Made by a program: the position numbers and the translations under genes. The notes beneath the pieces were generated by a model. It was not told the origin of the DNA. It did not search any database and saw only the letters and a program-made list of their open reading frames with translations. Positions 33,835 through 44,100 of a stretch of 64,000 nt of DNA are shown piece by piece (positions within the stretch are counted from its first letter, which is position 1; every line of letters begins with the position of its first letter). Source of the DNA: Lactobacillus sp. ESL0701 (GTDB lineage Bacteria; Bacillota; Bacilli; Lactobacillales; Lactobacillaceae); NCBI RefSeq assembly GCF_029433445.1, contig NZ_JAQTIC010000001.1:124001-188000 (forward strand). The letters are read 5' to 3'.

Positions 33835-35064
33835 ATGAAAAATTCAGCAATTCACATAACTTCAGAAATTGGAAAATTAAAGACGGTTATTCTCAAGCGA
33901 CCAAATCATGAAGTTGAGAATATTACACCTGACACGATGGAACGATTATTGTTTGATGATATTCCTTATCTACCAATTGCTCAGGAAGAACACGATGACT
34001 TTGCAAATACGTTAAGGGCTAATGGTACAGAAGTATTGTACATGGAGCAATTAGCTGCTCAGTCTTTGGCAGATGAAAAAGTAAAGAATCAATTTTTGGA
34101 TCAGATGCTTAAGGAATCAGGTCATACAAAGGGTTCAGTTTATGAAGCACTAAAAGATTACTTGCTTGGTTTAAATGACCAAGACATGGTTGACAAGATT
34201 ATTGCTGGTGTTCGTAAAAATGAGGTTGACGTTGATTTGAAATCTTTGGGCGAATTAGCAGAAGATGCTGATGACCCATTCTTGATGGATCCAATGCCAA
34301 ACACTTACTTTACTAGAGACCCTGCTGCTGCTATTGGTAATGGTTTATCAATTAACCATATGACATTCCCAGCTCGGCAACGTGAATCATTGTTTATGCA
34401 ATACATTATTAATTATCATCCACGCTTTAAGGATCAAGGCATTCATGTTTGGCGTAATCGGAATCATGATAGCCGAATCGAAGGCGGCGACGAACTGGTT
34501 TTGAGTAATCACGTTCTAGCAATTGGTGTCTCTCAAAGAACTTCAGCTAAGGCAATTGAAGATATTGCACACAATTTATTTAAGGATTCAGACTTTGATA
34601 CAGTTCTGGCAATTCGAATCCCTCATAATCACGCAATGATGCACCTTGATACAGTCTTTACGATGATTAATTACGATCAATTTACTGTTCATCCAGCCAT
34701 TTTGAAAGATAACGGTAAGCTCGATGTTTATGTTTTAACACCAGACAAAAACGACGAAATTAAAGTTGAATATCATGATGACATTACTTCAGTTTTGAAG
34801 AAAGTACTAAACCAATCAGAGATTGACTTAATTCCTACTGGTAATGGCGATCCAATTGTTGCTCCAAGAGAACAATGGAATGATGGCTCAAATACTTTGG
34901 CTATTGCCCCAGGTGAAGTAGTTACTTATAACCGTAATTACGTTTCAAATGATTTATTACGAGAACATGGAATCTTAGTTCACGAAATTCGTTCAAGTGA
35001 ATTATCACGTGGTCGTGGTGGTCCAAGATGTATGTCAATGCCAATTGTCAGAGAAGATATTTAA
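33835..35064 (+). CDS. arcA: Arginine deiminase
   Basis: ATG 33835 follows AAAGGAG at eight bases; the GTG at 33826 lies inside that site and is rejected. The 409-residue enzyme has the expected motifs: [12 protein letters not shown] with the catalytic Asp, [17 protein letters not shown] with the catalytic His and Asp, and [12 protein letters not shown] with the nucleophile Cys399. It converts arginine to citrulline and ammonia in the cytoplasm, the first step of the ADI pathway that yields ATP and protects against acid. It is the first gene of arcABDC. Confidence 0.95.
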   Translation: MKNSAIHITSEIGKLKTVILKRPNHEVENITPDTMERLLFDDIPYLPIAQEEHDDFANTLRANGTEVLYMEQLAAQSLADEKVKNQFLDQMLKESGHTKGSVYEALKDYLLGLNDQDMVDKIIAGVRKNEVDVDLKSLGELAEDADDPFLMDPMPNTYFTRDPAAAIGNGLSINHMTFPARQRESLFMQYIINYHPRFKDQGIHVWRNRNHDSRIEGGDELVLSNHVLAIGVSQRTSAKAIEDIAHNLFKDSDFDTVLAIRIPHNHAMMHLDTVFTMINYDQFTVHPAILKDNGKLDVYVLTPDKNDEIKVEYHDDITSVLKKVLNQSEIDLIPTGNGDPIVAPREQWNDGSNTLAIAPGEVVTYNRNYVSNDLLREHGILVHEIRSSELSRGRGGPRCMSMPIVREDI

Positions 35065-35091
35065 AATTATAGAATTTGGAGAATTTAAGTA

Positions 35092-36132
35092 ATGGATAAG
35101 AGATTTAACGGTAAGGAATCTAACGTATTTCAAGGCAGAAGCATTTTGGCAGAAACTTCAATGACACCTGCTGAGATGAATTATTTAATTGATTTTGGTT
35201 TGCACCTAAAATATCTTAAGCGGAATAATATTCCTCATCGCTATCTTGAAGGAAAGAACATCGCTTTGATTTTTGAAAAAGCATCAACTAGAACTCGTTC
35301 TTCCTTTGTGACAGCTGCTGCTGAATTAGGAGCAAATGCTGACTACTTAGGTAAAGATGAGATTCACTTAGGAAAGAAAGAATCAGTTGAAGATACTGCT
35401 AAAATTTTAGGTAGTATGTTTGATGGTATTGAATTCAGAGGATTTAAACAATCAACTGTTGAAGGGTTAGCTAAGTATTCAGGTGTTCCTGTTTGGAATG
35501 GTTTGACTGATGAATGGCACCCAACCCAAATTATTCCTGACTTGATGACTTTGAAGGAAAACTTTGGTCACCTTAAGGGCTTAACTTTAACTTATGTTGG
35601 TGATGGCCACAATAACATGGGTAATTCATTGTTAGTCGGCTGTTCCATGATGGGTGTTAATATTCATATTGTTGCACCTAAAGAGTTATTCCCATCACAA
35701 AAGCATGTTGATATTGCTAAAAAGTATGCGGAACAAAGTGGCTCTGAAATTCTGATTACTGATGATATTGATAAGGGTGTTAAGGGATCAAACGCAATTT
35801 ACACTGATGTTTGGGTTTCTATGGGTGAATCCAACTGGGAAGAACGTGTTAAATTATTAAAGCCATATCAAGTAAATATGAACATGATGAAAAAGACTGG
35901 TACCCCAGATGACGAATTGATTTTCTTACATTGTTTGCCGGCTTTCCATGATACAAATACGGATTATGGTCAAGAAATTAGTGAAAAATACGGCATTACT
36001 GAAATGGAAGTCACTGATGAAGTATTCCGCAGTAAATATTCTCGCGTCTTTGAAGAAGGAGAAAACCGTAAACATGGTATTAAAGCAATAATGGCCGCAA
36101 CATTAGGCAACTTGTTTATACCTGAAGTTTAA
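35092..36132 (+). CDS. arcB: Ornithine carbamoyltransferase, catabolic
   Basis: A 346-residue protein, with the carbamoyl-phosphate loop STRTRSSF, the HPTQ motif, and the ornithine-binding HCLPAFHD. It splits citrulline with phosphate into ornithine and carbamoyl phosphate. The location between arcA and arcD marks it as the catabolic enzyme. The 27-base gap after arcA includes a TTTGGAG site. A hairpin follows the stop, so expression of the downstream genes may be reduced. Confidence 0.95.
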   Translation: MDKRFNGKESNVFQGRSILAETSMTPAEMNYLIDFGLHLKYLKRNNIPHRYLEGKNIALIFEKASTRTRSSFVTAAAELGANADYLGKDEIHLGKKESVEDTAKILGSMFDGIEFRGFKQSTVEGLAKYSGVPVWNGLTDEWHPTQIIPDLMTLKENFGHLKGLTLTYVGDGHNNMGNSLLVGCSMMGVNIHIVAPKELFPSQKHVDIAKKYAEQSGSEILITDDIDKGVKGSNAIYTDVWVSMGESNWEERVKLLKPYQVNMNMMKKTGTPDDELIFLHCLPAFHDTNTDYGQEISEKYGITEMEVTDEVFRSKYSRVFEEGENRKHGIKAIMAATLGNLFIPEV

Positions 36133-36167
36133 TTAACAACTTATAAATATCTCTTTTATATGTTTAC

Positions 36168-36218
36168 AAAAAGTAGCGGTTTGCTTAAGAAATCTTTAGT
36201 AAAACAGCTACTTTTTTT
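36168..36218 (+). terminator. Terminator-like hairpin between arcB and arcD
   Basis: AAAAAGTAGC (36168-36177) pairs with GCTACTTTTT (from 36207) and a T-run follows. It would let part of the transcripts stop after arcAB. Confidence 0.7.
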
Positions 36219-36243
36219 ATTAAAGAATGTAAGAAGGTTGAAA

Positions 36244-37662
36244 ATGGATAAAGAAGATGGAATTAGCAAATTTGGGTTAACCGCACTGATTGTTAGTTCG
36301 TCAATCGGTACGGGGATATTCGGTATTACTAGTGATATGGCTAATGCTGCAGCACCAGGACCAGCATTATTATCATGGCTATTTTGTGGTATTGGAATTT
36401 ATGCATTAGTATTGTCACTTAATAACTTGTCAAAGAAACGTCCTGAACTTGATTCTGGTATTTTTAGTTATGCTAAGGCTGCTTTTGGTCCTTTAGGTGG
36501 CTTTTTAAGCGGCTGGGGATATTGGCTTTCAGCTTGGTTAGGCAATATTGCCTTTGCAACAATGTTAATGAGTGCAATTGGTTATTTTATTCCAGTATTT
36601 AAGGGTGGTCAAAATTTACCATCAATTATTTGTGCAATTATTTTTGTTTGGGCACTGAGTTTATTAGTTAATAATGGTGTTGAGAGTGCAAGTTTTGTTA
36701 ATACTATCGTTACTATTTGTAAGTTAGTACCGCTAGTTGTATTTATGATCATTGTTGCAATTAGTTTTAAAGTTGGTGTATTTACTGCTGATTTTTGGGG
36801 TAACGTTGCAAATAATGTTTTACATGGTGGTAAGGTAATTAGTGTATTCGGTCAGATGAAGCAGAGCATCATGATTATTATGTGGGTCTTTATCGGAATC
36901 GAAGGTGCTAGTGTTCTGGCTAATCGAGCTAAAAAACGTTCTGATGCCCAAGCTGCTACTATCATGGGTCTAGCAACTTTGATTATTGTTTATGTTTTTG
37001 CATCAATCTTGCCCTACGGTGTTTTAACTCAAGCCCAATTGGCAACAATTAAGCAACCAGCAATGGCTAATATTTTGAAACATGTTGTCGGTGAATGGGG
37101 TGCAATCTTCATTAATCTTGGAGTTATTATTTCGACATTAGGTGCTTGGCTTTCATGGACGATGTTGCCAGCGGAAACAACCACTTTAATGGCTAAAGAT
37201 CATGAACTACCTTCATATTGGGGTAAATTAAATTCGAAGAAAGCACCAACTGTTTCGTTAGTTATTACAGGAATTTTACAAACATTATTTTTGTTCACAT
37301 TGTTAGCAACTAACTATGCATATAATTTCGCTTATACTTTAGCAACAGCCGCTATTTTATTGAGCTATTTATTGGTTGGTGTCTACCAAATTAAGTATTC
37401 ATACAAGAATGGCGAATGGGGACAATTATTTATTGGCGTGATTGCAGCTGGCTTTCAATTGCTTGCAATGGTATTAGCTGGTTGGCAACAAGTAATGATG
37501 ACTACAATCGCTTATTTGCCTGGCTTTTATTTCTACTGGGTAGCATGTAAAGAATGCGGACACAAGATTAGTGTCAAAGAAAAAATTGTGATGGGTATAA
37601 TTTTAATATTAGCAATTATTACAATTGGCTTAATTATTAACGGTACGATTAAGATCGGATAA
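36244..37662 (+). CDS. arcD: Arginine:ornithine antiporter
   Basis: The ATG at 36244 follows AGAAGG; an in-frame upstream extension to 36160 would run through the hairpin and is rejected. The product is 472 residues with 12 to 13 membrane helices and the APA opening SSSIGTGIFGITSDMANAAA. It exchanges extracellular arginine for ornithine made by ArcB, so the pathway needs no energy for uptake. It lies between arcB and arcC. The hairpin before it may lower its expression relative to arcAB. It is a paralogue of the permease at 31356. Confidence 0.9.
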   Translation: MDKEDGISKFGLTALIVSSSIGTGIFGITSDMANAAAPGPALLSWLFCGIGIYALVLSLNNLSKKRPELDSGIFSYAKAAFGPLGGFLSGWGYWLSAWLGNIAFATMLMSAIGYFIPVFKGGQNLPSIICAIIFVWALSLLVNNGVESASFVNTIVTICKLVPLVVFMIIVAISFKVGVFTADFWGNVANNVLHGGKVISVFGQMKQSIMIIMWVFIGIEGASVLANRAKKRSDAQAATIMGLATLIIVYVFASILPYGVLTQAQLATIKQPAMANILKHVVGEWGAIFINLGVIISTLGAWLSWTMLPAETTTLMAKDHELPSYWGKLNSKKAPTVSLVITGILQTLFLFTLLATNYAYNFAYTLATAAILLSYLLVGVYQIKYSYKNGEWGQLFIGVIAAGFQLLAMVLAGWQQVMMTTIAYLPGFYFYWVACKECGHKISVKEKIVMGIILILAIITIGLIINGTIKIG

Positions 37663-37686
37663 AACTTATTATTAGGAGAATAATAT

Positions 37687-38628
37687 ATGGCAAACAATAG
37701 AATAGTAGTAGCTTTGGGTGGTAATGCAATTTTATCTAAAGATCCTACTGCGCAAGCACAACAAGAAGCAGTTAAAAAAACAGCAAGTGCATTAGTTAAT
37801 TTCATCAAGAATGGTGATGAATTAATTATTACTCATGGAAATGGTCCACAAGTTGGGAACCTGTTATTGCAACAATTAGCTGCAAATAGCGAAAAAAATC
37901 CGGCAATGCCATTAGATACTGTGGGAGCAATGACAGAAGGCAGCATTGGTTATTGGTTCCAAAATGCATTGCAAGAAGAAACCGCTAAAAATAACATTGA
38001 CAAAGATATTGTTACAGTTGTAACACAAACAATTGTTAATGCTGAAGATCCTGCTTTTGAGAAACCTTCTAAGCCAATTGGTCCCTTCTATTCTAAAGAA
38101 GAAGCTGACGATGTGAAGAAAGCATATCCAGATTGGACACTTGTTGAAGATTCTGGTCGTGGTTATCGCCGGGTTGTACCGTCTCCTAAACCACAGGCAA
38201 TTAAAGAAATAGGTGCAATTCAAAAGATGATTGCTAATGGGATTGTACCAATCGTTTCTGGTGGTGGCGGTATTCCAGTGGTAAAAGACGGAGCTCATTT
38301 CACCGGTAAAGAAGCAGTTATTGATAAAGATTTTAGTGCGGCAAAAGTTGCAGAATTAGTATCAGCAGATAAGTTGATTATTTTAACTGCTGTTGATGGT
38401 GTGTGCATTAATTTTGGTAAACCAAATCAAACGTGCTTGACTAAGACAAATGTTAAAGAATTAGAGGAATATATTGCTGAAGACCAATTTGCAGCTGGAA
38501 GTATGCTGCCTAAGGTTCAAGCTGCTTTAACTTTTGTTAAAAATACAGGTAAGAAGGCAATTATTGGTTCTTTGGATAATGTCAACGAGATTATTGCTGG
38601 CAATACTGGAACGGTTATTGAGCTATAA
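37687..38628 (+). CDS. arcC: Carbamate kinase
   Basis: A 313-residue amino-acid-kinase-fold enzyme behind TTAGGAGAA. Motifs are VVALGGNAIL, HGNGPQVGNLLLQQ, the SGGGGIPVV loop and the GKEAVIDKDFSA segment, plus KVQAALTFV near the C-terminus. It makes ATP, CO2 and ammonia from carbamoyl phosphate and ADP, the energy-yielding last step of the ADI pathway. It is the last gene of the operon and lies 24 bases after arcD. No strong terminator follows within 100 bases. Confidence 0.95.
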   Translation: MANNRIVVALGGNAILSKDPTAQAQQEAVKKTASALVNFIKNGDELIITHGNGPQVGNLLLQQLAANSEKNPAMPLDTVGAMTEGSIGYWFQNALQEETAKNNIDKDIVTVVTQTIVNAEDPAFEKPSKPIGPFYSKEEADDVKKAYPDWTLVEDSGRGYRRVVPSPKPQAIKEIGAIQKMIANGIVPIVSGGGGIPVVKDGAHFTGKEAVIDKDFSAAKVAELVSADKLIILTAVDGVCINFGKPNQTCLTKTNVKELEEYIAEDQFAAGSMLPKVQAALTFVKNTGKKAIIGSLDNVNEIIAGNTGTVIEL

Positions 38629-38762
38629 GATATTATTGCCAATGCATTTTCAAGCTAAGTTTTATTTTTGTTAAGGTAAAGTCTTTTTATAAAGCAAGAT
38701 TTTTGAACTTTGGGTTTTAAGTTAAAAAGTAACAAAATAGCTTCCTTAACCGCTGTTTTTGG

Positions 38763-38768
38763 TATAAT
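38763..38768 (+). promoter_or_regulatory. -10 box of the 161-residue ORF
   Basis: TATAAT with TG one base upstream (TTGGTATAAT), 26 bases before the ATG at 38794. The 165-base gap after arcC holds no other feature I can support. Confidence 0.5.
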
Positions 38769-38793
38769 ATAAGTTGAACTTTAGGAGGATACC

Positions 38794-39279
38794 ATGGATA
38801 AGTTAGAGACAATTACTTTGGCCGATGACTTGGCCGCAAACCAAGAAGAAATTTTGAATAAGGAACGAGACTTTGATGCCGAGGCGGTATATCGTGCAAT
38901 TGATAGTCTACACGTCTTAAACAAGCCAGTTAAGGAATACTTTGACATGACACAGGAGCAATATTATGAAACCGAAAGCGATCATAAATTGACTTTGATT
39001 AAATTGTCGGAGAAGTTAACGGACTTGCATGATCGTATTTTAACTAATCATGTGGATGGTTTTGTGGATAAGGATGAGATCAATCTGACCTATAACCATG
39101 AAGATCCTTATGAGGATAGTTTTTATAACAGTACAGTTGATTATCATGTTGTTGCATATAGTCTTAAGGTAATTAGCGCGGTTCAAGCAATCGCCTTTAA
39201 GGGATTACAAGGGGTATTGTCAAAGGATGCTGTTTTGTCAATTGGCTTGGCAGCACATGCTTTGGCAGAGAATGCATAA
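38794..39279 (+). CDS. Conserved hypothetical acidic protein
   Basis: A 161-residue acidic protein with TAGGAGG before its ATG. It is mostly helical by composition (LTLIKLSEKLTDLHDRILT, VISAVQAIAFKGLQG), with no signal peptide or membrane helix. I recognise no family. It is flanked by a promoter and a short terminator and is followed 53 bases later by the metallophosphoesterase gene, but the terminator suggests separate units. No function assigned. Confidence 0.65.
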   Translation: MDKLETITLADDLAANQEEILNKERDFDAEAVYRAIDSLHVLNKPVKEYFDMTQEQYYETESDHKLTLIKLSEKLTDLHDRILTNHVDGFVDKDEINLTYNHEDPYEDSFYNSTVDYHVVAYSLKVISAVQAIAFKGLQGVLSKDAVLSIGLAAHALAENA

Positions 39280-39284
39280 TTTTT

Positions 39285-39315
39285 AAGCTGGACTATTATT
39301 GGTCTAGCTTTTTTG
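39285..39315 (+). terminator. Terminator
   Basis: AAGCTGGAC pairs with GTCTAGCTT with one wobble, then TTTTTT. Confidence 0.75.
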
Positions 39316-39332
39316 TTAGGGGCCAAAAAATC

Positions 39333-40730
39333 ATGAATGTGTTTAAGCATGCAGAAGGATTATTTGATCATTTAATTGGTGTGAAAAAGCGAGCTGCGTT
39401 TAAGAAAAAGGACGACTCACTTGACCCGATGCAAGAATATATGACAGTCGGTGAATATCAAGTTGGTAGTGAGCAGAAAACACCTGGAGGTCAGCCGTAT
39501 AATTTGACCGTGTATAAGGATGAGAACGGCGTTTTACATCAGGCACTTAGTTTGGAAAGCACGGAAAAATTAGCGCCAGAATATGTGCGTGAATTTAACG
39601 AGGAGCTAGGCTGTTATCGTGCGTTCGCCAATAAAAAGACTGGTCGCCGCTATGTGACTGAGCAATACCTCGACCAATTTATTGATCGGGTTCACGATCA
39701 CGTCAGACAAGGTAAAAATTCCGTTAATGTCAGCGTGATTTCTGATACGCATTATAAAGATCGCAACAGCAGCGATTTTTATGGTTGGAACGGATTAACC
39801 CATGTTAATGAATTTTCTTATCTTGATGATTCAGGTCTGCTTAACCTTAAGGTCCACTTGGGTGACTGGATTGATGGTTCAGATGCTGGCTTTTTGGGCG
39901 AAAGTGAATTGATGAAATTACGCGATTCCTTTGTTTCAGATCGCGTTCCAACAATCATGATTAAGGGCAATCATGACGAAAACGATAAGTTTGATGAGCA
40001 TCATGATTTAAAAGCATCATTTCCTGAAAATGAATTTGAAAATATCATGTGGCCGAGCATGTATGCGCAAAAGGATATCCATTATATTTCACGCCAGCAT
40101 GGTGTTTGTTATTATGATGTTGATGATGTCCGTTTTATTTCAGTTAATACTTCTGATGTTCCTTATGAACTTGACGCGCAAGGTCAGAAAAAATATGATA
40201 CCAAAATCACATTAGCCGTTAGAGAAGATCAGATTGAAGAAATTATTGAGATTTTAGCGCAATCGTCAAATAAAAAAATTATCTTGATGAGTCATGCTAA
40301 TCCAATTAATCGCAAGGGGACTAATGCCCTGAAGTATAATGGCCGCTCATTACATGAACTCCTTGTTGCGTTTAATCAACGTGAAAAAGGGCAGATGCAT
40401 TCCAGCCGCGGCATTCCACCGGAATTTCGGTTGGCGAATGATTTTGACTTTACTAATATTAAAAACGCCCGCATTATTGCCTACTTCTGCGGACACCGCC
40501 ATCGTGAGGATCAATATCGGATTAATGGTATTCAGTATATTTTGTTTAACTGTTCGGCGTTGATGGGACCTAATCATGTATTGACAACTAAGTATAATAA
40601 AAATTGGAACCGGCAAATTGACCACCACACTGAATTTGCTGGTTACATTGTCAATGTTGACTCACGGCGCCATGTTATCCAGGTTTTTGGCTATGGTGCC
40701 GCTGCTAAGCGCAGAATCTTTTATATTTAG
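39333..40730 (+). CDS. Metallophosphoesterase
   Basis: A 465-residue protein behind AGGGG. The calcineurin-like phosphoesterase motifs are all present: SDTHYKD (DxH), LGDWIDG (GDxxD), KGNHDEND (GNHD), and later MSHAN and CGHRHRED for the remaining metal-binding histidines. An extra N-terminal segment of about 130 residues precedes the catalytic domain and includes YNLTVYKDENG. No signal peptide is seen. Substrates of this family range from nucleotides to phosphoproteins and phage-like tail proteins; the N-terminal extension hints at a specialised role I cannot name. Confidence 0.82.
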   Translation: MNVFKHAEGLFDHLIGVKKRAAFKKKDDSLDPMQEYMTVGEYQVGSEQKTPGGQPYNLTVYKDENGVLHQALSLESTEKLAPEYVREFNEELGCYRAFANKKTGRRYVTEQYLDQFIDRVHDHVRQGKNSVNVSVISDTHYKDRNSSDFYGWNGLTHVNEFSYLDDSGLLNLKVHLGDWIDGSDAGFLGESELMKLRDSFVSDRVPTIMIKGNHDENDKFDEHHDLKASFPENEFENIMWPSMYAQKDIHYISRQHGVCYYDVDDVRFISVNTSDVPYELDAQGQKKYDTKITLAVREDQIEEIIEILAQSSNKKIILMSHANPINRKGTNALKYNGRSLHELLVAFNQREKGQMHSSRGIPPEFRLANDFDFTNIKNARIIAYFCGHRHREDQYRINGIQYILFNCSALMGPNHVLTTKYNKNWNRQIDHHTEFAGYIVNVDSRRHVIQVFGYGAAAKRRIFYI

Positions 40731-40737
40731 TAAAATT

Positions 40738-40770
40738 AAGCTGGACAGTTTGGTAATTGTCCGGCTTTTA
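40738..40770 (+). terminator. Terminator
   Basis: AAGCTGGACA pairs with TGTCCGGCTT and a short T-run. It ends the metallophosphoesterase gene. Confidence 0.85.
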
Positions 40771-40838
40771 GCATATAATGAAACAGTTAATATGAAGAAT
40801 TTAATAGATTAATAAAACTAATTAAGGGAAGATAAACT

Positions 40839-42788
40839 ATGTGCGGAATTGTCGCATTTTATGATCCAGAAATAAATGACAAACAAAAAGCCATTGGTAA
40901 AATGATGGCAACGATTAAACACAGAGGCCCAGATTCTGATGGGATGTATACCAATGATAAGGTAGCGTTGGGCTTTAGAAGATTGTCAATCATTGATTTG
41001 CGTTGTGGTAGCCAGCCAATCTTTAACGAAGATGATACTAGGGCAATTATTTTTAATGGTGAAATTTATAATTTTCAGCCATTAAGAAAAGAATTAGTTG
41101 CTGCTGGGCATACTTTTACTACTGAAACTGATACAGAAGTTTTGTTGCACGGTTTTGAAGAATGGGGTATGGACGGTCTGCTCAAGCGCGTGCGCGGGAT
41201 GTTTGCCTTCGCTATTTGGGATGATAATACCCAAACGTTGTATGGTGCCCGTGATTTCTTTGGGATTAAGCCGTTATATTATAGTGATGAAGATGGTCAT
41301 TTGCTTATCGGTTCAGAGCTCAAGAGTTTCTTGGCTTTCCCAGGCTTTAAGCGTCGGTTAAATACGGAAGCAGTTAAGCCATACTTAATGAACCAATATA
41401 ATGACCTTAACGAAACATTCTTTAAGGGCATTCACCGCTTCCCAGCTGGTCACTGGTTTGAATATCAAGACGGTAAGATGAAGATGCATCAATATTGGGA
41501 TGCCGAATACAAGGCTAACAATTTGAGCTTTGAAGAAACCGTTAAAAAGATTGATGATGACCTAAAAGAAACGGTTGACTTATACCGTATTGCTGATGTT
41601 CCGGTTGGTGCTTTCTTGTCAGAAGGGGTGGATTCTAGTTATATCACTAGTATTTTAGATCCTGATGATGTATTTTCAATTTCATTTGACGATGCAACTT
41701 ATGATGAAGCCTCAAAGGCTAAGGCTCTAGCTGACATTAAGGGCTGGAAGTTCTTTTCCGACAAAGTAAAGTCGGATGAAGCAATGCATGATTTTCCTGA
41801 GATGCAATACCACATGGATGAACCAGACGCGAACCCATCAATTATTCCACTTTGGTACTTGTGCAAGATGGCGCGCAAGCATGTCACGGTTGCTCTATCA
41901 GGTGAGGGTGCTGACGAATTATTTGCCGGCTATGTCAATTACGGCATGCACACGCATAACAATGTAATTAAGGTCTTTACGTCACAACTAACTAAATTGC
42001 CGAAAAAGACAAAAGTTAAGTTGGCACATAAGATTAAGAAGATGCCTAACTTCCCAGGTAAGGTACACTTGTATACCAATTTGGCTGAGCCAAGCGAGTT
42101 TTATGTTGGTCAATCCGTGATTTACGATATGGATTACCCGACAATTTTTACTTCTGAAGATGCTAATGGTATTTTGAAGCCATCATACCGTAACAAATTA
42201 ACCGTTAACAGTATCTACCAATCTGACTTTAAGAAGGTTAAGGATCTTGATAATGTTCGGCAGATGCAGTATATTGACCTGCACCACTTTATGCTAAATG
42301 ATATTGAGCAAAAGGCGGACAAGATTTCAATGGCGCACTCATTAGAATTGCGAGTACCGTACCTTGACCGCAAGATTGCTGAACGGGCAAATTCAATTCC
42401 AACTGAATATCTGGTTAATAAGCATGATACTAAGTATGCTTTACGCAAGGCTTCGGAGCGAGTTTTGCCAGATGAATGGGCTAAACGGCCGAAATTAGGC
42501 TTCCCAACGCCAATCAAGGAATGGCTGCAAGAGCCACGCTTTGACAAGCAAGTTCGGGAAATGTTCAGTGAAGATTTTGTCAGCGATATTTTTGAACAAG
42601 ATAAAATTTTGCAATTACTTGATGAAAACTTCCATGGTGATGGTTCTCACCGTCGGCAAATTTGGACAATCTATACCTTCCTTGTATGGTATAAGTTATT
42701 CTTTGTTGATTATGAAGGAACCGTTGCTAAGTACCAACACGTTCAGCCAGAAGTAGCCAGCTTGATCGAACAAGGTAAGCTAGTTTAA
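40839..42788 (+). CDS. asnB: Glutamine-dependent asparagine synthase-type amidotransferase
   Basis: A 649-residue two-domain enzyme. The N-terminal Ntn amidotransferase begins with Cys2 (MCGIVAF) and has RHRGPDSDG and FNGEIYNFQ. The C-terminal synthetase domain has the PP-loop LSEGVDSSY (Glu in place of the usual Gly) and SGEGADELFAGY. The generic reaction is Asp plus Gln plus ATP to Asn. The gene is followed 13 bases later by an ATP-grasp ligase resembling D-aspartate ligase. In Lactococcus lactis an AsnB-type enzyme (AsnH) amidates the D-Asp of the peptidoglycan cross-bridge; the same job is likely here. Whether it also makes free Asn cannot be read from sequence. Confidence 0.85.
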   Translation: MCGIVAFYDPEINDKQKAIGKMMATIKHRGPDSDGMYTNDKVALGFRRLSIIDLRCGSQPIFNEDDTRAIIFNGEIYNFQPLRKELVAAGHTFTTETDTEVLLHGFEEWGMDGLLKRVRGMFAFAIWDDNTQTLYGARDFFGIKPLYYSDEDGHLLIGSELKSFLAFPGFKRRLNTEAVKPYLMNQYNDLNETFFKGIHRFPAGHWFEYQDGKMKMHQYWDAEYKANNLSFEETVKKIDDDLKETVDLYRIADVPVGAFLSEGVDSSYITSILDPDDVFSISFDDATYDEASKAKALADIKGWKFFSDKVKSDEAMHDFPEMQYHMDEPDANPSIIPLWYLCKMARKHVTVALSGEGADELFAGYVNYGMHTHNNVIKVFTSQLTKLPKKTKVKLAHKIKKMPNFPGKVHLYTNLAEPSEFYVGQSVIYDMDYPTIFTSEDANGILKPSYRNKLTVNSIYQSDFKKVKDLDNVRQMQYIDLHHFMLNDIEQKADKISMAHSLELRVPYLDRKIAERANSIPTEYLVNKHDTKYALRKASERVLPDEWAKRPKLGFPTPIKEWLQEPRFDKQVREMFSEDFVSDIFEQDKILQLLDENFHGDGSHRRQIWTIYTFLVWYKLFFVDYEGTVAKYQHVQPEVASLIEQGKLV

Positions 42789-42801
42789 TAGGAGCAAGAT
42801 A

Positions 42802-44076
42802 ATGAATCAAGATTTTACGCCAATTTTATTGGGTAGCGACATTAATGTCTATGGCATGGCGCGCTCGTTTAATCAAGCTTATGGTATTAAGGTTAAGGCT
42901 CTGGCTGATAGTCAGCTTGCGGCAACGCGTTACTCCAAAATAGTTGAAGTTGAGTTGCACCACGGCTTTAGTGAAGATCCAACCTTTATGACGGTGATGC
43001 GTGAGCAGATGAAACTTTACAAGGACCATCAAGAGCCGGTAATCTTAATTGCTTGCGGGGATGGTTATGCCGAACTATTAGCTAAGCACAAAGATGAATT
43101 ACAAGATGTATTTATCGTTCCTTATATTGATTACGATCTGCTTGAAAAGTTAATCTCTAAGGAAGGCTTCTATCAAATCGCGGAAGAATATGGCTTGCCG
43201 TATCCTAAGACTAAGATTGTTACGATGGCTGACTATCAGGCTGAGGATTATTTAAATCTGCCATTCAATTACCCAATTGAATTAAAGCCGGAAGACCCTG
43301 TTTCTTGGCTTGATGTTCATTTTGAAGGTCGCAAAAAGGCTTTTACGATTCATGATGAAGCTGAATTAAAAGATATTGTTGGTAAGATTTACGGCAATGG
43401 CTATCAGGCTGACCTAATTTTGCAAGACTTTATCCCTGGTGATGACTCTAACATGCGGGTGTTGAATGCTTATGTTGATAAAGACCATCATATTAAGATG
43501 ATGTGTATGGGTCATCCGCTGCTGGAAGACCCAACACCGCAAGCAATTGGTAATTATATGGCGATTTTGCCGGAATATAATGAAAAACTATATGAGCAAG
43601 TTGAAACTTTTTTAGAAAAGATCAATTATACAGGGATGGCTAACTTTGATATTAAGTATGATAGCCGCGATGGTCAGTATAAGTTCTTTGAAATCAACTT
43701 GCGCCAGGGTCGGTCTAGTTTTTACGTTACTTTAAATGGCTATAATTTGGCTAAATGGTACGTTGACGATTACGTTTATGACAGTTTGAAAGAACAGCCA
43801 ACTGTTTATGGTAACAAGCTAAAATCTAAGCACGTTCTGTGGCTGGGAGTTCCGGTGAAGATTTTTAAGGAATATGCTGCTGATAATGAAGCTAAAAAGG
43901 CTGCCGAAGAATTAATTCATGAGGGTCGCTATGGCACCACTGTCTTTTATGATAAGGATCGTAATTTTAAGCGCTGGCTATTAATGAAGTACATGTTCCA
44001 TAATTATTATGACCGGTATAAGAAGTTTTATCAGGTAAACAAGGGTCAATTCTTTGAGAAGAAACCACAAAAATAA
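42802..44076 (+). CDS. ATP-grasp ligase, probably D-aspartate ligase (Asl-like)
   Basis: A 424-residue protein with AGGAGC before its ATG, directly downstream of asnB. It has an ATP-grasp core: LSxEGFYQIAEEYGLPYPKT-type N-lobe, YPIELKPEDP, LILQDFIPGDDSN and the metal-binding FFEINLRQGRSS. This is the architecture of D-aspartate ligase of Enterococcus faecium and Lactococcus lactis, which adds D-Asp to lysine of the peptidoglycan precursor. The neighbouring asparagine synthase would then amidate it to D-Asn. No racemase is in the window. Other ATP-grasp carboxylate-amine ligases are possible, so the specificity is inferred from length and neighbourhood. Confidence 0.75.
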   Translation: MNQDFTPILLGSDINVYGMARSFNQAYGIKVKALADSQLAATRYSKIVEVELHHGFSEDPTFMTVMREQMKLYKDHQEPVILIACGDGYAELLAKHKDELQDVFIVPYIDYDLLEKLISKEGFYQIAEEYGLPYPKTKIVTMADYQAEDYLNLPFNYPIELKPEDPVSWLDVHFEGRKKAFTIHDEAELKDIVGKIYGNGYQADLILQDFIPGDDSNMRVLNAYVDKDHHIKMMCMGHPLLEDPTPQAIGNYMAILPEYNEKLYEQVETFLEKINYTGMANFDIKYDSRDGQYKFFEINLRQGRSSFYVTLNGYNLAKWYVDDYVYDSLKEQPTVYGNKLKSKHVLWLGVPVKIFKEYAADNEAKKAAEELIHEGRYGTTVFYDKDRNFKRWLLMKYMFHNYYDRYKKFYQVNKGQFFEKKPQK

Positions 44077-44100
44077 AAATTATTATAAGTAAACTTTTTG

